Part shown: in pieces, positions 5,944-12,078 of the stretch
Position numbering within the stretch: position 1 is the stretch's first letter
Layout: every line of letters begins with the position of its first letter
Virus record (IMG/VR): IMGVR_UViG_3300005264_000058
Coordinates: 1 to 25,892 of that record
Direction: 5' to 3' (one strand)
Length of the DNA: 25,892 nt
DNA from: a virus
Notes under the pieces: generated by a model
What the model saw: the letters and a program-made list of their open reading frames with translations, nothing else
Told to the model about the DNA's origin: nothing
Database searches by the model: none
Translations under genes and position numbers: made by a program

Positions 5944-7555
5944 AGCTCAAAATTATCTTCATCTCATTGCACCTAAAAATCTTACTGTAATTGCCTCAAG
6001 AAGATTTGGTAAATCTGAAGGTGTACTAATGCCTATACTTCTTCGCAATGTTCAGTCAATGCCAAAGTCGAACGGAGCTATTGTTGCTCGTTCCTACAAA
6101 CAAGCTCTTACAAGAACATTACCTGCTACATTCCACGCATTATCAAGGTTAGGTTATCATGAAGATGTGCATTATGTAGTAGGTAAAAAAGCAAATAAAA
6201 AACTAAACTTTGCCGACCCATACATAAAACCCAGGAACTGGGATAATTTCATTCATTGGTATAATGGTTCAGTTAATGCTATTATATCTCAAGATGTTCC
6301 TTATAGTTCAAATTCTCTTACCTTAGATTATTTAATTGCTGATGAAGCGAAAACTCTTGACCATGATAAAATAATGAATGAAACTTTCCCGGCACTTTCT
6401 GGGCTTCATCATTTCCGAGACAACCCTTGGCACACTGGTTATACTTTTGTTACTGATATGCCTCCTAATCCAAACTCTTGGCTTTTACGTGAGAAAGAGA
6501 AAATGGATAAGTCTCTATTAAAAGTGATTGAAGGACTTATATTTGAAATTTCTAATCTAAAAAGCAGACCTGATGCTAATATAGAATCTGTAAAATATCG
6601 TATTTTGCGATATGAAAAAGAATTAAACTCTCTTAGGTCTAATCTCACTATGTATGTTGCTTATTCTATTCTTGAGAATTTAGAATATATAGGTCAAAAA
6701 TATATTGATGATCAATTCAGAAATCTTGACAATTATATATTCAAAACAGCCATACTCTCTCTCCCAGCTAAGAATGCGTCTGGCAGATTTTATGCTGCTC
6801 TAAATGACAAACATTATTATACTGCTATTAATAATGACTACTTATTGTCATTCCGAAAAACTGATAATTCTATTGACTGGAAGTCAGCAAGCAAACATAA
6901 ATTCGATTGTAAACAAGATTTAGATATTGATTATTCTAAACCGCTATGTATTGCATTCGACACCAACATTAATATAAACTGGATAGTAATTGGTCAGCCG
7001 AATTATAACGAAAATAAATTAAAAACAATCAATAGCCTGTTTGTAAAAGAAGGTAAAATGCTTCCAGAACTTATTGCTAAATTTGTTAAATACTATCAGC
7101 CTCTACAAAATAAAACGGTTGTCTTTTACTACGACCACACATTCCTACAAGGTAAGTCTGCCATTAGCTCTGAAACATTTTATAATACTATAGAGAAAGA
7201 ACTTACTAATGCTGGCTGGTATGTTAAACCTGTATATATAGGACAAGCTGAACGACACGAAATAAAACATAAAAATATTGACATTGCATTGAAAAGAAAA
7301 CGAGGGTTATTGCCTGTATTTAACAGGTTGAACAATGAAGCTCTTATTGATGCAATGGAAAAAGCAGGCACTCGTGTATCAACAAGAGGATGGGGAAAAG
7401 ATAAAAGTAAAGAAAAAATGCCAGATAGTGAAGACAATCCTGTTGAAACTCGTACTGATGGGACAGATGCTTGGGACACTCTATTTATTGGTGTTAATAA
7501 CTTTCCTTATCATAACTTTATTCCTTCTATTTCTTTAAACACTGATTTTATGTAA
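5906..7555 (+). CDS. terL: Large terminase subunit (packaging ATPase/nuclease)
   Basis: A 549-residue protein of the usual large terminase length. The N-terminal ATPase has a P-loop at residues 31-38 (S-R-R-F-G-K-S-E, a variant of the terminase Walker A) and a Walker B at 140-147 (L-D-Y-L-I-A-D-E). The C-terminal half looks like the RNase-H-fold nuclease: candidate metal-binding acids are D352 (I-A-F-D-T-N), D410 (F-Y-Y-D-H) and D521 or D524 (T-D-A-W-D-T). It should cut concatemeric DNA and drive it into the prohead through the portal. Unusually, the portal gene is 7.5 kb downstream and not next to it. ATG 5906 lies inside the preceding gene; the basic N-terminus (K-K-S-I-K-K-K) is plausible. 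A 600-bp gene-free stretch follows. Confidence 0.88.
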   Translation: MKKSIKKKFYLNKAQNYLHLIAPKNLTVIASRRFGKSEGVLMPILLRNVQSMPKSNGAIVARSYKQALTRTLPATFHALSRLGYHEDVHYVVGKKANKKLNFADPYIKPRNWDNFIHWYNGSVNAIISQDVPYSSNSLTLDYLIADEAKTLDHDKIMNETFPALSGLHHFRDNPWHTGYTFVTDMPPNPNSWLLREKEKMDKSLLKVIEGLIFEISNLKSRPDANIESVKYRILRYEKELNSLRSNLTMYVAYSILENLEYIGQKYIDDQFRNLDNYIFKTAILSLPAKNASGRFYAALNDKHYYTAINNDYLLSFRKTDNSIDWKSASKHKFDCKQDLDIDYSKPLCIAFDTNININWIVIGQPNYNENKLKTINSLFVKEGKMLPELIAKFVKYYQPLQNKTVVFYYDHTFLQGKSAISSETFYNTIEKELTNAGWYVKPVYIGQAERHEIKHKNIDIALKRKRGLLPVFNRLNNEALIDAMEKAGTRVSTRGWGKDKSKEKMPDSEDNPVETRTDGTDAWDTLFIGVNNFPYHNFIPSISLNTDFM

Positions 7556-7758
7556 TAATAATTTGGGTGTTGCAAACAATTCTTTTTTTTGAAATAAAAC
7601 TTATCACTATATTTCAAACGAATTATTTGCCGTGCTTTCCATTCCTACAAATTAAAATTTACAATAAAATTCTGTAATCAATACGTGGTCTCATTCCAAT
7701 CGACTCCGTTTGATAACAGAATCTAATTGTAAATCCCAATTCATACCATTACAATCAC

Positions 7759-7817
7759 TAACACAATTAAAGGTGTTATTAGTTTCGTCAGGAAAACGAA
7801 ACAAATAACTTATTTGT
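7759..7817 (+). terminator. Hairpin cluster, candidate terminator of the head/packaging operon
   Basis: Three neighbouring inverted repeats are seen: TAACAC/GTGTTA (7759-7778), GTTTCGT/ACGAAAC (7782-7802, 7-nt loop) and ACAAATAA/TTATTTGT (7801-7817, 1-nt centre). The last two share bases 7801-7802, so they compete only at their edge. A run of five T follows at about 7827. Position 200 bp after the large terminase stop suits a transcript end, but the T run is displaced. Confidence 0.4.
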
Positions 7818-7902
7818 CGCTTCGCTTTTTCTAATCAAAAAAAAATACGGCATAAAGGATAGTAGTAACGCTTTTTGTATCTAAGTTGCTACATATAACG
7901 CT

Positions 7903-8066
7903 AATAAAAAGATGTTTTTTGCTTCTTAAATGTAGGGCGGGGCGTGGTCATTCGACAAATAAGCCTTACAAGGCTTAACCCAGTATTCTATAACCTCCTA
8001 AAAATCAACAACTTAAAAAGATGCTGATTTGTTTTTATTTTATTTAAAATAAAAAGATGTTTTTGC
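7903..8066 (+). repeat. Direct repeat pair flanking the spacer
   Basis: AATAAAAAGATGTTTTTTGC at 7903-7922 recurs at 8048-8066 with one T fewer. A shorter partial copy of the core (TAAAAAGATG) is at 8014-8023. The copies are 145 bp apart in a gene-free region. They could be protein-binding repeats (iterons) or a relic of duplication. Confidence 0.6.
7960..7977. repeat. Perfect 18-bp inverted repeat
   Basis: TAAGCCTT and AAGGCTTA form eight-base arms around AC. The near absence of a loop favours a dimeric protein-binding site over an RNA hairpin. It lies just downstream of a G-rich stretch unlike the surrounding AT-rich DNA. Confidence 0.55.
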
Positions 8067-8124
8067 AACTACCTTATTACCAGTAAAATAAAACAAAAAA
8101 AACATACAAAAATAGTGAAAAATA

Positions 8125-8156
8125 TTTGGTAAAGTAAACTAATTCTATTACTTTTA
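8125..8156 (+). promoter_or_regulatory. Bacteroidota-type promoter with embedded operator, copy 1
   Basis: A -33 TTTG (8125-8128) and a -7 box TACTTTTA (8149-8156, one mismatch to TAnnTTTG) are 20 bp apart, the expected spacing. Between and overlapping them lie arms AAAGTAA (8131-8137) and TTACTTT (8148-8154), symmetric about 8142/8143 with central AATT. A repressor on this site would block the promoter. Transcription would begin near 8160 and run into the accessory cassette. Confidence 0.7.
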
Positions 8157-8201
8157 TGGTAGCTAATGGGAATAGTCCCGCAACTATCAAAAATTAATAA
8201 A

Positions 8202-8681
8202 ATGGCAATCAAAGAAAACAAAAAAACAGGTGCTAATGTTGTGAAAAATAACGCTGACAGCGTTAAGTTAGAAAAAGTTTCAAAACCAATAGTAAAAAAA
8301 CAAGAGCCTAAGAAAGAGGATATTGTGAAAATTATGTTGGAACTTGAAAAATTGAAAAAAGAGAACAAAGATTTGAAAAAATCAGCAGAATATTCTTTTG
8401 AAGATGTTAAGAAATTAGTAATCTTGAAAGGTGCAATTTTGAGAAAAATTAATATTTTTGATGATAAATCACAAAAAATCGAAGATTTACTAGAAACCGA
8501 AATTGAAACGAAAGAAGATTTTGAAGATAGCAATGTTATTATTACTATCGGAAGTCGCTATAATAATGAAATTAAAATTAGTAAGCCCGTAATTATTCGA
8601 GAAATTTTAATTAATGTTTTAGATAAAATGGAAAAGTTTAGAATTGATTTACAAAATGAATTACTAACTCTTAAAATTTAA
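8202..8681 (+). CDS. Lys/Glu-rich coiled-coil protein, unknown
   Basis: The likely product is 159 residues from ATG 8202 (M-A-I-K-E-N-K-K). An upstream in-frame ATG at 8166 exists but lies only about 10 nt after the promoter -7 box, almost at the transcription start. The A-rich leader before 8202 matches the other starts here. Residues 30-75 form a charged coiled coil; the rest is mixed alpha/beta. No family is recognised. It is the first gene behind promoter copy 1 and is followed after 4 bp by an ArdC-N-like gene, so both are probably made together early in infection (inference). Confidence 0.6.
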   Translation: MAIKENKKTGANVVKNNADSVKLEKVSKPIVKKQEPKKEDIVKIMLELEKLKKENKDLKKSAEYSFEDVKKLVILKGAILRKINIFDDKSQKIEDLLETEIETKEDFEDSNVIITIGSRYNNEIKISKPVIIREILINVLDKMEKFRIDLQNELLTLKI

Positions 8682-8685
8682 TATT

Positions 8686-9081
8686 ATGGCAATTAATAAA
8701 AAAAAAATAACTAAAATTCAAGTTCGCCGTCAACAATTAAAAGAAATTACTGCAAGTGCAAAATTTATGCACGAAGACGAAAAAATAAAAGCAGAAATCA
8801 ACGGAGATATTGAATTACTTTTAAAATTAAAAGAATTTACCGTAAATAAAATGATTTGGACTTATATTTATAAACGTGAGGTACTTAAATCTTTTAATAA
8901 TTGGCGAAAACTTGGTTATTCTGTAAAAAAAGGAGCAAAATCAAAATTACTCTGGGGACAAAAAATTTTTGCAGAAAAAGAAAATAAGGAGTTAAATAGA
9001 ATAGAAGAATACGAAATATATCCAGTTGCTTTTGTGTTTTCAGAAAAAGATGTTGTAAAACATAAAACAGAAAAAGTATAG
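8686..9081 (+). CDS. ArdC N-terminal-like (ssDNA-binding) protein
   Basis: A 131-residue protein. After a charged N-terminal 55 residues, the segment F-N-N-W-R-K-L-G-Y-S-V-K-K-G-A-K-S-K at about 71-90, followed by L-L-W-G-Q and I-Y-P-V-A-F-V-F-S-E-K-D-V near the end, matches the pattern of the ArdC N-terminal domain (W...G..VkKGek). In ArdC this domain binds single-stranded DNA, and ArdC proteins counter restriction systems. No metallopeptidase domain follows, so this is a stand-alone N-domain, a form I believe is common on Bacteroidota mobile elements. Protection of incoming phage DNA is inference. A hairpin terminator lies 10 bp downstream. Confidence 0.6.
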   Translation: MAINKKKITKIQVRRQQLKEITASAKFMHEDEKIKAEINGDIELLLKLKEFTVNKMIWTYIYKREVLKSFNNWRKLGYSVKKGAKSKLLWGQKIFAEKENKELNRIEEYEIYPVAFVFSEKDVVKHKTEKV

Positions 9082-9091
9082 TAAAATCAAT

Positions 9092-9119
9092 AAATACAGC
9101 GTGTAAAATCGCTGTATTT
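9092..9119 (+). terminator. Intrinsic terminator after the ArdC-N-like gene
   Basis: AAATACAGCG (9092-9101) pairs perfectly with CGCTGTATTT (9110-9119) across an 8-nt loop and is followed by a T-rich stretch. It closes the two-gene unit from promoter copy 1, just before promoter copy 2. Confidence 0.75.
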
Positions 9120-9139
9120 GTTCTTTATTGAAAAAAAGA

Positions 9140-9170
9140 TTTGCAAAGTAAAACAATTGTCTTACTTTTG
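9140..9170 (+). promoter_or_regulatory. Bacteroidota-type promoter with embedded operator, copy 2
   Basis: TTTG (9140-9143), 19 bp, then TACTTTTG (9163-9170) match the consensus fully. Arms AAAGTAA (9145-9151) and TTACTTT (9162-9168) flank the inner palindrome ACAATTGT (9153-9160), all sharing one centre, so 11 of 12 base pairs are symmetric over 24 bp. The sequence is clearly related to copy 1 at 8125-8156. Transcription would start near 9175. Confidence 0.8.
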
Positions 9171-9206
9171 CTCACATATTAACAAAGAGTTACTAACCAA
9201 ATAATG

Positions 9207-9242
9207 CTGGCGGCAACAGTCTAAATACGGCAAAAAAATATT
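9207..9242 (+). promoter_or_regulatory. Conserved leader element, copy 1
   Basis: CTGGCGGCAACAGT followed by TAAA and CGGCA ends 7 nt before the next ATG at 9243. A second copy before the gene at 10273 matches at 22 of 26 positions. It lies inside the 5' leader of the transcript from promoter copy 2, so it could be an RNA control element or a non-Shine-Dalgarno translation enhancer. Its role is unknown. Confidence 0.55.
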
Positions 9243-9665
9243 ATGAAAAATCAAAAAAACAATAAAGAGTATCAATTAGTAATAAATGAAGTAGATTGTT
9301 ATATCGGCAATTCAAACCGCATTAATCGGTATGCGAAAGATAAAGCCGTTCAGCACCAGATTTTATTACTTGACAAAAAACAAAACATTCATTTCATCGG
9401 TCGATTAAATCGGGTTGCCGATGATGATAGAGGGTCGGGAATAGTTTTATCAAAAATAGTTGATAAAAAAGTTGCTGATTTATTTTTTGAGGCAAAAAAA
9501 ACTGAAAGTTTACTAAAATATGCTTCAAAAATTGAAGACATAAAAAAAATAAAAATTTATAATAAACCAATTTTAGAAAAAGTTAAAAAATTTTTAAAAG
9601 AAATTTATCTTATTGAAAATTTAGGAATATCTTTTGAATTATTTTGCAGACACATACTTTATTAA
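9243..9665 (+). CDS. Unknown small protein behind promoter copy 2
   Basis: A 140-residue protein I do not recognise. The N-terminal half looks globular and beta-rich (Q-I-L-L-L-D-K-K-Q-N-I-H-F-I-G-R-L-N-R). The C-terminal half is strongly Lys/Ile-rich and helical. It is the only gene between promoter copy 2 and a strong hairpin at 9675, so it can be expressed as a single-gene unit under the putative operator. Start ATG 9243 follows the conserved leader element directly. No catalytic motif is evident. Confidence 0.6.
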   Translation: MKNQKNNKEYQLVINEVDCYIGNSNRINRYAKDKAVQHQILLLDKKQNIHFIGRLNRVADDDRGSGIVLSKIVDKKVADLFFEAKKTESLLKYASKIEDIKKIKIYNKPILEKVKKFLKEIYLIENLGISFELFCRHILY

Positions 9666-9674
9666 GAAGTAACA

Positions 9675-9695
9675 GCCCTCTATCAAGTAGGGGGC
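9675..9695 (+). terminator. Intrinsic terminator-like hairpin
   Basis: GCCCTCTA (9675-9682) pairs with TAGGGGGC (9688-9695), with one G-T pair and a 5-nt loop, followed by TTT and by a longer T run at 9713. It lies 10 bp after the stop of the preceding gene. Confidence 0.7.
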
Positions 9696-9712
9696 TTTAA
9701 ACAGCCGGTTCA

Positions 9713-9776
9713 TTTTTTTTTCGCTCCCCCCTTTTATTATTATCTTATTTCAACGATAAGGGGGGCAAAAAAAAAA
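9713..9776. repeat. Long stem of T/A and C/G tracts
   Basis: A nine-T run (9713-9721) and a six-C run with TT (9726-9733) are mirrored by AA plus six G (9758-9765) and a ten-A run (9767-9776). The arms fold into one long stem with a small internal loop and a 24-nt loop. On neither strand is the hairpin followed by T residues, so it is not a standard terminator. It could still reinforce the hairpin at 9675. Confidence 0.55.
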
Positions 9777-9848
9777 TGTAGGGTTGCATTTCCTAAAAAT
9801 CTGCCTTGTAAAAATAAGGGCATTTATTTTCACTTTAAATTATGAACT

Positions 9849-10217
9849 ATGAATTTTAAATTTTCAAAAAAACAGATAGATCTAATGAAGCTGAAAACAA
9901 GCTGGAAAGCTTCGTACATTCAGCAAGTTGAATTATTAATCAATACACAAGAATTAACATATATAAAAAAATATAAAAGCAATAAACAAACTAAAACTCT
10001 TTTTTCTAATTCATATCTAAAATATTTCTTCAGATTACAGAGAAGAATAGAAGGTAAAATAGCTGAAAAGAATAAAAAAGAAGAAAAGACATGCTCTCAT
10101 TACGATAATAGAACGCCAGAACAACGAGAACGCGACAAAAGATATAGAAGGTGGGCTAATAATGCGAAATTTAGGCATGCAGAAGAATTTGACCCTAATA
10201 ATACCTATTTAATTTAA
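9849..10217 (+). CDS. Unknown basic protein
   Basis: A 122-residue, very Lys/Arg-rich protein of unknown family. The N-terminal 70 residues are basic and helical. The C-terminal part carries N-R-T-P-E-Q-R-E-R-D-K-R-Y-R-R-W-A-N-N, suggesting nucleic-acid contact. No clear promoter was found upstream, where the long stem at 9713-9776 lies. It may be read through from promoter copy 2. Function unknown. Confidence 0.55.
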   Translation: MNFKFSKKQIDLMKLKTSWKASYIQQVELLINTQELTYIKKYKSNKQTKTLFSNSYLKYFFRLQRRIEGKIAEKNKKEEKTCSHYDNRTPEQRERDKRYRRWANNAKFRHAEEFDPNNTYLI

Positions 10218-10237
10218 AATATCGTAAAACTCTAAAA

Positions 10238-10272
10238 CTGGCGACAACAGTATAAACTCGGCACTTATAATT
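10238..10272 (+). promoter_or_regulatory. Conserved leader element, copy 2
   Basis: CTGGCGACAACAGT, then TAAA and CGGCA, ends 9 nt before ATG 10273. It matches copy 1 at 22 of 26 positions, and the distance to the ATG differs by only one base. No promoter consensus is visible just upstream, so the element is unlikely to be a promoter part and may act in RNA. Confidence 0.55.
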
Positions 10273-10596
10273 ATGAAAGTAAAATGTTTCAGCGTTCGTG
10301 TCCAAAGTCTTTACAGTATTTCGGATAAAGCGGTTAAAATCTCAAGCTTTGACGGCTCAGAAGATATATTTCCAAAGTCCCAAATATTTGGGCAAGATTA
10401 CGATGTTATGAAGTCTGATGCTTATTGGATATCAGCTTGGATATTGGAAAAAAAATCAATCCAATATTCTGCAAAAAAAGAAGTTTGGTTTGATAAAGAA
10501 ACTGGCAAGCGTTTGCCGACCTATACAATCGTAAAACATATTCCTAAAAAATTAAACATAAAAGATATTACTCACGATAAAACTTTAAAAAGATGA
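10273..10596 (+). CDS. Conserved Bacteroidota phage/mobile-element protein
   Basis: A 107-residue protein with a well-marked core: S-L-Y-S-I-S-D-K-A-V-K-I, then F-D-G-S-E-D-I-F-P-K-S-Q-I-F-G-Q-D-Y, then D-A-Y-W-I-S-A-W-I-L-E-K-K-S-I-Q-Y-S. I recognise this as a small protein family recurrent in Bacteroidota phages and plasmids; I know of no established function. The wide sharing of its core suggests a maintained role, perhaps nucleic-acid binding. It overlaps the next gene by ATGA, so the pair is translated in step. Confidence 0.65.
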   Translation: MKVKCFSVRVQSLYSISDKAVKISSFDGSEDIFPKSQIFGQDYDVMKSDAYWISAWILEKKSIQYSAKKEVWFDKETGKRLPTYTIVKHIPKKLNIKDITHDKTLKR

Positions 10597-10877
10597 AAAA
10601 AATATTTATTAGTACTCCGTACCCTATTGTTAATGATGGAGATCAAACAGGTGTAGAAAATTTTGTAAAAGAAGAATTAAATATTGAAATAAAAATAATT
10701 CCACACGAATGGGACGAAGATAATCAAACTGGTTATTTCTATGTACAGGACAGTTTAGCAATAGATGTCATTGAAATAGTTCATGAATACGGAGATGCTC
10801 AATGTTTCTGGGACGAACCTAAAATGGAATATGATGACGAAGGAAGAACTATGGGTTGGTCAAATATTATAGAATAA
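10593..10877 (+). CDS. Unknown acidic protein
   Basis: A 94-residue acidic protein with no family I can name. It contains Y-F-Y-V-Q-D-S-L-A-I-D-V-I-E-I and an acidic end (W-D-E-P-K-M-E-Y-D-D-E-G). Small acidic phage proteins sometimes mimic DNA; the charge fits that idea but nothing else supports it. It overlaps its upstream neighbour by 4 bp and lies 7 bp before the helicase gene, so it is part of the same operon. Confidence 0.55.
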   Translation: MKKIFISTPYPIVNDGDQTGVENFVKEELNIEIKIIPHEWDEDNQTGYFYVQDSLAIDVIEIVHEYGDAQCFWDEPKMEYDDEGRTMGWSNIIE

Positions 10878-10884
10878 TAATATT

Positions 10885-12078
10885 ATGAAAATAAACAAAT
10901 CTCAAAAAGAAGCAATAACCAAGCTCCAAAAACAAAGAGTAGGAGCTTTATTTATGGAGCCAGGTACAGGCAAAACTTTGACTGCTTATAATTTAGTTAA
11001 GTCTGTTCCTGATGTAGATTACATTCTTTGGCTTACTCCATTTCAAACTAAAACTAATCTTAAAATTGAAATTGATAAATGCGGAGATTTGAGTAATTTA
11101 GATATAATTGGAATTGAAAGCCTGTCAAATTCTGACAACCTATATCTAAATTTGACAAGCGAATTAAAAAATGCAAGAAATCCTTTCATCATAGTTGATG
11201 AAAGTCTTAAAATAAAAAACGAAGATGCGAAAAGAACTCAACGAATAATTGAACTTAGTAAATTAGCAGAATATAAACTTATTCTTAATGGAACTCCTTT
11301 GAGCAGAAATCTTCTTGACTTATGGTCTCAAATGGAATTTCTTTCGTGGAAAGTTTTAAAAATGAATTATAAACAATTTAAAAATACTTTTGTAGAATAT
11401 ACTACTATAACTAAAAGAATTGGATATAAATCTTTCTCAAAAGAGTTCATCAACAAATATCACAATGTTGATTATTTATTCACACTTATTAAACCTTTCG
11501 TTTATGAGGCTAAACTCGAATTAAATAAAAATAAACAATACATTGATATTTCTTATGAATTATCAAAAGAAGAATTAGAAGAACACAATTTTATCAAAGA
11601 GAAATATCTTGATGATGATGCGATGGAGATGCGTAATAATAATATTTTTCTTGAAATCACTCAAAAACTGCAACACAATTATAGTTGTAGTCCTGAAAAA
11701 TTTCAAATTACAAAAAAACTATTGAAGGCAAATCCAAACGAGAAATTTATAATTTTCGCAAAATATATTGACACTCAGCAAGAATTAAAAGAATATTTCC
11801 CAAACTGCAAGATTTTAAGTTGGCAAAAGCACGCATTCGGTTTAAATCTGCAAGAATATAATAGAATAATATTCTTTGATAAAACTTGGGATTACGCTCT
11901 GCGAGATCAAGCCGAACACAGAGTTTACAGACTTGGACAAACAGAAGATTGTATTTTTTATGATTTAACTGGAAATGTAGGACTTGAAAGCCTTATAAAT
12001 CAAAATATTAACAAGAAACAACGGCTTTTAGATTATTTTAAGAACAAATCAGTCAAAGAATTAATGACAAAATTATGA
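10885..12078 (+). CDS. SNF2-type DEAD/DEAH-box helicase
   Basis: A compact 397-residue superfamily 2 ATPase. Motif I is E-P-G-T-G-K-T at residues 25-31, motif II is V-D-E-S at 104-107 and motif III is N-G-T-P-L-S at 135-140. In the second RecA lobe G-L-N-L-Q (near 320) and Q-A-E-H-R-V-Y-R-L-G-Q at 342-352 are motifs V and VI of the SNF2 family. The expected role is ATP-driven movement on or remodelling of DNA. The short length means there are no extra domains. It overlaps the PAPS-reductase-like gene by ATGA and is therefore coupled to the IbrA/IbrB-like pair; this trio recurs in Bacteroides-type phages as I remember them. Its partner or substrate is unknown. Confidence 0.85.
   Translation: MKINKSQKEAITKLQKQRVGALFMEPGTGKTLTAYNLVKSVPDVDYILWLTPFQTKTNLKIEIDKCGDLSNLDIIGIESLSNSDNLYLNLTSELKNARNPFIIVDESLKIKNEDAKRTQRIIELSKLAEYKLILNGTPLSRNLLDLWSQMEFLSWKVLKMNYKQFKNTFVEYTTITKRIGYKSFSKEFINKYHNVDYLFTLIKPFVYEAKLELNKNKQYIDISYELSKEELEEHNFIKEKYLDDDAMEMRNNNIFLEITQKLQHNYSCSPEKFQITKKLLKANPNEKFIIFAKYIDTQQELKEYFPNCKILSWQKHAFGLNLQEYNRIIFFDKTWDYALRDQAEHRVYRLGQTEDCIFYDLTGNVGLESLINQNINKKQRLLDYFKNKSVKELMTKL

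Larger units (their letters stand above)
7556..8124. other. Gene-free, structured intergenic region
   Basis: No reading frame of credible length is present on either strand. The region holds three consecutive hairpins (7759-7817), a weaker paired segment (about 7863-7893), a perfect 18-bp inverted repeat (7960-7977), a short GC-rich island around 7933-7947 and a 19-20 bp direct repeat (7903-7922 and 8048-8066). It separates the head/packaging operon from the accessory cassette. It may include a terminator, a non-coding RNA, a packaging site or a replication origin; the sequence does not decide which. Confidence 0.6.

Noticed and set aside
7335-7538. Alternative + frame inside the large terminase gene
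   Set aside because: It is entirely covered by the terminase nuclease region with its acidic motifs and has a low-complexity hydrophobic end.
8166-8201. Earlier ATG for the first accessory gene
   Set aside because: It lies about 10 nt after the -7 box and would leave almost no leader; the A-rich leader before 8202 is like its neighbours. Not fully excluded.
8069-8533. Minus-strand frame of about 154 codons
   Set aside because: It is rich in Ser, Phe and Leu as expected for the antisense of a Lys/Glu-rich gene, and it crosses promoter copy 1 and the + strand gene at 8202.
9713-9776. Bidirectional terminator
   Set aside because: The stem is followed by A and preceded by T on both strands, opposite to what an intrinsic terminator needs.
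10188-10222. Promoter before the gene at 10273
   Set aside because: A TTTG is present at 10188-10191 but no TAnnTTTG box lies 19-21 bp downstream.
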